From Vulcanimicrobiota bacterium (GTDB taxonomy: Bacteria; Vulcanimicrobiota; Vulcanimicrobiia; Vulcanimicrobiales; Vulcanimicrobiaceae), in assembly GCA_014305015.1 (NCBI GenBank), contig JACRUB010000096.1:1-16254 (forward strand): a DNA stretch of 16,254 bases, written 5' to 3'. The position numbers and the translations under genes were made by a program. The notes beneath the pieces are model-generated. The model searched no databases. It saw only the letters and a list, made by a program, of their open reading frames with translations, and was not told where the DNA came from. This document shows positions 13,536 through 16,254 of this stretch, in pieces (position 1 is the stretch's first letter; each line of letters opens with the position of its first letter).

Positions 13536-15368
13536 TTGTCTCGTCGTTTTCTGGCTATTGCTCAACTCGCGGTACTGATTGCGGGTTCCGCGTTGCCCGC
13601 TGCCGCGCAAAACTCGCCGCAGCCGATGGTAACCACGCAGCCTGCACCCATCGCAGCCCCGACCGCGATTCCGCAAATGAGCGCAGCACCTCAAGCTACA
13701 GCCATGCCGAGCAGCGTGAATCGCACAAATGGGCTACCTCCGCCGCCGCAGCCGCAGGACGGTAGCCTTGCGCCGGTGCCAAATGTTGCGCCGGGCTATA
13801 CCGCGCCGGATATTGGCGTGCCGAACGGCAATATCGTCGGCGTCACGCAGCAACCCTTCGTCGGAATCACGTTGCAAAACGCCGTCGCGATGGCGCTGAT
13901 GAAGAACACCGATCTTGCCATCGCGCAGGCAAACCGGCGGATTGCCGGCTATCAAATTGAAGCCGCAAAAGGCGCTTATGACGTGCGCTTTAACGTGCAG
14001 CCAAGCTATTCGCACACCACGACGCCACCCCAGAACGCGTTTTTCTCGGGACCTGGTTTTGGACCGATCGTTCAGGATCAAACAAATATTAGTGCGGGTC
14101 TCTCCGGCATGACAACGAGCGGCCAACAATACAGCGTGAGCGCGAGCGACGGCCGCGTCCTCAATAACAGCATCATCAACACGTTCAACCCCACCTATCC
14201 GGCTTCGCTTTCATTCAATCTCTCGCAGCCGCTTCTGCGCGGTCGTTCGATTAACGAAGCGAGCCGTCAGCTGCAACTGGCCACGATCAATCAGCAGACC
14301 GTTTCCGCCCAATCGCTGACGAGCGCTTCGCAAACCGTAACGCAGGTTGAGGACGCCTATTGGGATCTCGTCGCCGCTTGGCGTAACGTCGCGATTCAAG
14401 AAGAGGCGTTGCGCGAGGCCAAGCGCCAATCGCAGAGCAATGCACGGCTCGCTCGTCAAGGCTACAGTGCCCCGATCGACGTCGTGCAATCGAATACGCA
14501 GGTCAACGTCTTTCAGGATAATGTTTTCTCGGCATTGCAGAACGTTCAGCGGCTTCAGGTGCAACTCAAGTCCCTTATCGTGGCAGACCCCGGAGATCCG
14601 ATTTGGAACGCAAACCTCGTGCCAACCTCCCCGGTTCAGAATCTTCCGCCGGAACCGCAATTGGGCTCCGTCGTGGCACAAGCAATTGCGAACCGCCCGG
14701 AGTTCGAGCAGCTGCGCGGCGCGCGCAATGCAGCCGGGGTGAACCTTGCTTACGCCAAGGATCAACTCAAGCCGCAAGTGGATTTCAATGTGGGTTATAC
14801 CACGAGCGGCTTTGCCGGGAATCTCTTGCCGGCGCCCACCGGCGGGCCGTTTGCGGGTAACCCGCTGCCGCCCGCTTACCTTGCCGGCGGAAACGGGCAA
14901 TCGGTTTCAAACTTGGTGACCAATAAATTCCCGTCTTATAACGCAGCCGTGAACGTGCAGCTTCCCTTGGGCAATCACACGGCCAAGGCAAATTATGCAA
15001 TCGCAAAAGAACAACTGCGCGAAACCGATCTCAATCAAATTTCGTTACTCCAAAGGATCAATAGCGAGTCGCGTAACGCACTTCAGGCATACCGCGCCGC
15101 GCGCTACCGGCTGATTGCCGCGCGTGCCGCGCGAGCCGCGTCCGAGCAAGTGTTGGCCAGTGAAATTCGTCGATTCCATGCAGGCGCATCCACAACGTTC
15201 TTGGTCTTACAGCGCCAGGTGGATCTCGCGAACAATCGCGGGCGCGAACTGCAAGCGCAAACCGACCTTAATAAAGCGGTGGTCGAACTCGAACGAGTAA
15301 CCGGATCCATCCTCAAAGACAACAACGTCGACGCAACTACTCTTGGGCAAGGAACCCTACAACCATGA
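13536..15368 (+). CDS. tolC: TolC-family outer-membrane efflux channel
   Basis: This 610-residue outer-membrane factor completes the tripartite pump. I chose the TTG at 13536 because AGGAGA (13524-13529) sits at ideal spacing and it gives a signal peptide ending PAAA|Q (cleavage after residue 24); a TTG at 13518 inside emrB would only add six residues. A Pro/Ala/Gln-rich linker (about 25-105) precedes two OEP repeats. The first starts near 107 (ITLQNAVAMALMKNTDLAIA, then LSFNLSQPLLRGRSINEASR and VTQVEDAYWDLVAAWRNVAI). The second starts near 377 (VVAQAIANRPEFEQLRGARN, then VNVQLPLGNHTAKANYAIAK). The long Pro-rich leader is unusual beside E. coli TolC and could be a periplasmic spacer. The stop overlaps a downstream ATG as ATGA. 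Confidence 0.93.
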   Translation: MSRRFLAIAQLAVLIAGSALPAAAQNSPQPMVTTQPAPIAAPTAIPQMSAAPQATAMPSSVNRTNGLPPPPQPQDGSLAPVPNVAPGYTAPDIGVPNGNIVGVTQQPFVGITLQNAVAMALMKNTDLAIAQANRRIAGYQIEAAKGAYDVRFNVQPSYSHTTTPPQNAFFSGPGFGPIVQDQTNISAGLSGMTTSGQQYSVSASDGRVLNNSIINTFNPTYPASLSFNLSQPLLRGRSINEASRQLQLATINQQTVSAQSLTSASQTVTQVEDAYWDLVAAWRNVAIQEEALREAKRQSQSNARLARQGYSAPIDVVQSNTQVNVFQDNVFSALQNVQRLQVQLKSLIVADPGDPIWNANLVPTSPVQNLPPEPQLGSVVAQAIANRPEFEQLRGARNAAGVNLAYAKDQLKPQVDFNVGYTTSGFAGNLLPAPTGGPFAGNPLPPAYLAGGNGQSVSNLVTNKFPSYNAAVNVQLPLGNHTAKANYAIAKEQLRETDLNQISLLQRINSESRNALQAYRAARYRLIAARAARAASEQVLASEIRRFHAGASTTFLVLQRQVDLANNRGRELQAQTDLNKAVVELERVTGSILKDNNVDATTLGQGTLQP

Positions 15369-15487
15369 AAAGAGCCTACAGAATAAAACTCTCATCGCTT
15401 GCGCAAAAACGATTTCTCGAGCGCTCCGCGGTGCTCTACAGCAGGGCACTGGAGCGCTGGAATCAGCGCATCCCGGTTACAAAGTAA
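15365..15487 (+). CDS. Candidate 40-residue ORF at the end of the efflux operon
   Basis: An ATG overlapping the tolC stop (ATGA, the same junction as other genes of this operon) opens a 40-codon frame starting MKRAYRIKLSSLAQKRFLER and ending RIPVTK. It is basic and has no membrane segment or motif I recognise. Against it, the frame contains a strong hairpin that looks like a terminator and overlaps the convergent gene's last bases. It may be a coincidental ORF or the stub of a lost gene. Confidence 0.25.
   Translation: MKRAYRIKLSSLAQKRFLERSAVLYSRALERWNQRIPVTK
15420..15458. terminator. Strong imperfect hairpin between convergent tolC and GNAT genes
   Basis: AGCGCTCC (15420-15427) pairs perfectly with GGAGCGCT (15451-15458), and GTGCTC (15431-15436) with GGGCAC (15444-15449, one wobble), around a TACAGCA loop. 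On the minus strand it is followed after about ten bases by a five-T run (plus-strand AAAAA, near 15405), as expected for termination of the GNAT transcript. It could also stop the efflux operon on the plus strand, where no T-run follows. Confidence 0.5.
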
Positions 15488-16157
15488 GCAGCATCTCATA
15501 TTGAACCGCCGTGGGTGACCATGCGCGGTCATACCGCTGCAGCAGCAGCGTTGAGCCTTCGGGTTCATTCGTGACCGATAATGTTTGCGCTCCGGCGATG
15601 AGCGCGATTGCTGCCAGAACGGCATCGCCTCCGCCGTTCAGCGATGTCTTCCAAATCGACGCATGGTCGCCGTCCGCGCGGTAGACCGCGAAACTCTTGC
15701 CGGATTGCACCGCTGCAAGTTGCGGGCTGCGCAGTTCAATCGAACGGCTTTCCCGTTGCCAGCAAGGCGCCGGCTCTCCCTCGATCTTGGCTCCGATGAA
15801 TTCCGCCACCGGCGCGATCTGCGCGTCCTCGTTTGATCCGCGAATCGATTCGCATTCCAGCGAGAAGAGTTTGCGGGTGACTTTGAACCCCGCGCGTTCG
15901 TAGATCGCACGCGCTCGCACGTTCTCCTCGAGCACCTCGAGCGTGATTTCTTTTACCCCTTGCAGTCTGGCCAGCCGGACGAGCTCGCAGAACATGGCTT
16001 GCGCCAGTCCCTTGCCGCGATATTCCGGTGCTATTCCGAATGCGCCAACCCAACCACGCTTCCCGCGAACACCAAGCGCGCCGATCGCGACGGGTTCTCC
16101 ATCCTTGAGCCAAATCGGAGAGGCCTCGGGCACGATGTCGTGCACGCGCAGATACAT
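15477..16157 (-). CDS. GNAT-family N-acetyltransferase (5' part frameshifted)
   Basis: This 226-residue open frame covers most of a two-domain GNAT protein. The acetyl-CoA-binding core is WVGAFGIAPEYRGKGLAQAM (R/Q-x-x-G-x-G/A loop), followed by VKEITLEVLEENVRARAIYE and RAGFKVTRKLFSLE. The C-terminal half, PAPCWQRESRSIELRS to TNEPEGSTLLLQRY and QYEMLLTL, resembles the degenerate second domain of some GNAT proteins. The substrate is unknown. The ATG at 16157 is only the first in this frame: coding similarity continues upstream as LIFADAAT to about 16185, then jumps frame (see the adjacent entry). The real protein may be longer, or the gene may be damaged. It is transcribed towards the efflux operon, and a hairpin follows its stop. 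Confidence 0.78.
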   Translation of the reverse strand: MYLRVHDIVPEASPIWLKDGEPVAIGALGVRGKRGWVGAFGIAPEYRGKGLAQAMFCELVRLARLQGVKEITLEVLEENVRARAIYERAGFKVTRKLFSLECESIRGSNEDAQIAPVAEFIGAKIEGEPAPCWQRESRSIELRSPQLAAVQSGKSFAVYRADGDHASIWKTSLNGGGDAVLAAIALIAGAQTLSVTNEPEGSTLLLQRYDRAWSPTAVQYEMLLTL

Positions 16158-16254
16158 CGCGGTGGCCGCATCCGCAAAGATGAGGGGACGAAATATCCCG
16201 TGTAAGCAGTGGTGAAAGCGGCCGTGACTGTTGCTAGATCGACATCCTTGATCG
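16158..16254 (-). pseudogene. N-terminal portion of the GNAT gene, out of frame and cut by the window edge
   Basis: Read on the minus strand from 16252, the sequence encodes IKDVDLATVTAAFTTAYTGY, then FVP, a typical start for this GNAT group. The next expected residues, LIFADAATAMYLRVHDIV, are in the frame of the main ORF. The break falls at the C4 run on the coding strand (G4 at 16184-16187), where one additional base would restore continuity. The start codon is beyond the window. This is either a true frameshift or an assembly indel. Confidence 0.65.

Noticed and set aside
1..16254. tRNA, rRNA, CRISPR array or insertion sequence
   Set aside because: No cloverleaf-like segment, spaced direct-repeat array, transposase motif or terminal inverted repeats were noticed by eye.

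Overview
The window reads as chromosomal DNA of a diderm (Gram-negative-type) bacterium of moderately high GC. It encodes lipoproteins with lipoboxes, a TolC-type outer-membrane channel and a periplasmic adaptor. Rare start codons (TTG, GTG, apparently CTG) and tightly overlapping genes are common. Protein style, especially the TolC homologue with its Pro/Gln-rich leader, reminds me of uncultured lineages such as Candidatus Eremiobacterota, but this is an impression and not a demonstrated assignment.

Region 1 (1-6111) is a histidine-utilisation (hut) operon. After the tail of an unrelated small protein come hutH (histidine ammonia-lyase), hutU (urocanate hydratase), hutI (imidazolonepropionase) and a HutF-like formimidoylglutamate deiminase. 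Together they would convert L-histidine to N-formylglutamate; the final deformylase (HutG) is not in the window. Between hutH and hutU lies a decayed, frameshifted C-terminal fragment of a glyoxalase/VOC protein. hutI has no ATG/GTG/TTG at its expected start, only a CTG overlapping the hutU stop.

Region 2 (6112-8964) is less ordered. It holds a small His-rich lipoprotein, a multiply broken PLP-dependent aminotransferase pseudogene, a second lipoprotein with a winged-helix-like segment, and a convergent class A beta-lactamase-fold serine hydrolase that lacks a signal peptide and an obvious Glu166-type motif.

Region 3 (8965-15487) starts with a promoter region carrying a perfect 12-bp palindrome and a near-copy, placed over the probable -35 element and start point. 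It leads into a compact operon: a STAS-domain protein, a periplasmic LolA-like protein, a TetR regulator, an EmrA-type adaptor, an EmrB-type 14-TM MFS pump, a TolC-type channel and possibly a 40-residue ORF. Most junctions overlap by 1-4 nt. This is a complete tripartite exporter with its own regulator plus two unusual partners. The pairing of a LolA-like protein with a DHA2 MFS pump recalls mycobacterial LprG-Rv1410c lipid export and is the most interesting system here.

Region 4 (15477-16254) is a minus-strand GNAT acetyltransferase. Its N-terminal segment is in another frame, displaced by one base at a G4 (C4 on the coding strand) run, and its start is beyond the window edge. Several genes thus show single-base frame breaks, so assembly indels should be kept in mind. 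The VOC and aminotransferase remnants also carry larger deletions that base-calling errors would not explain.
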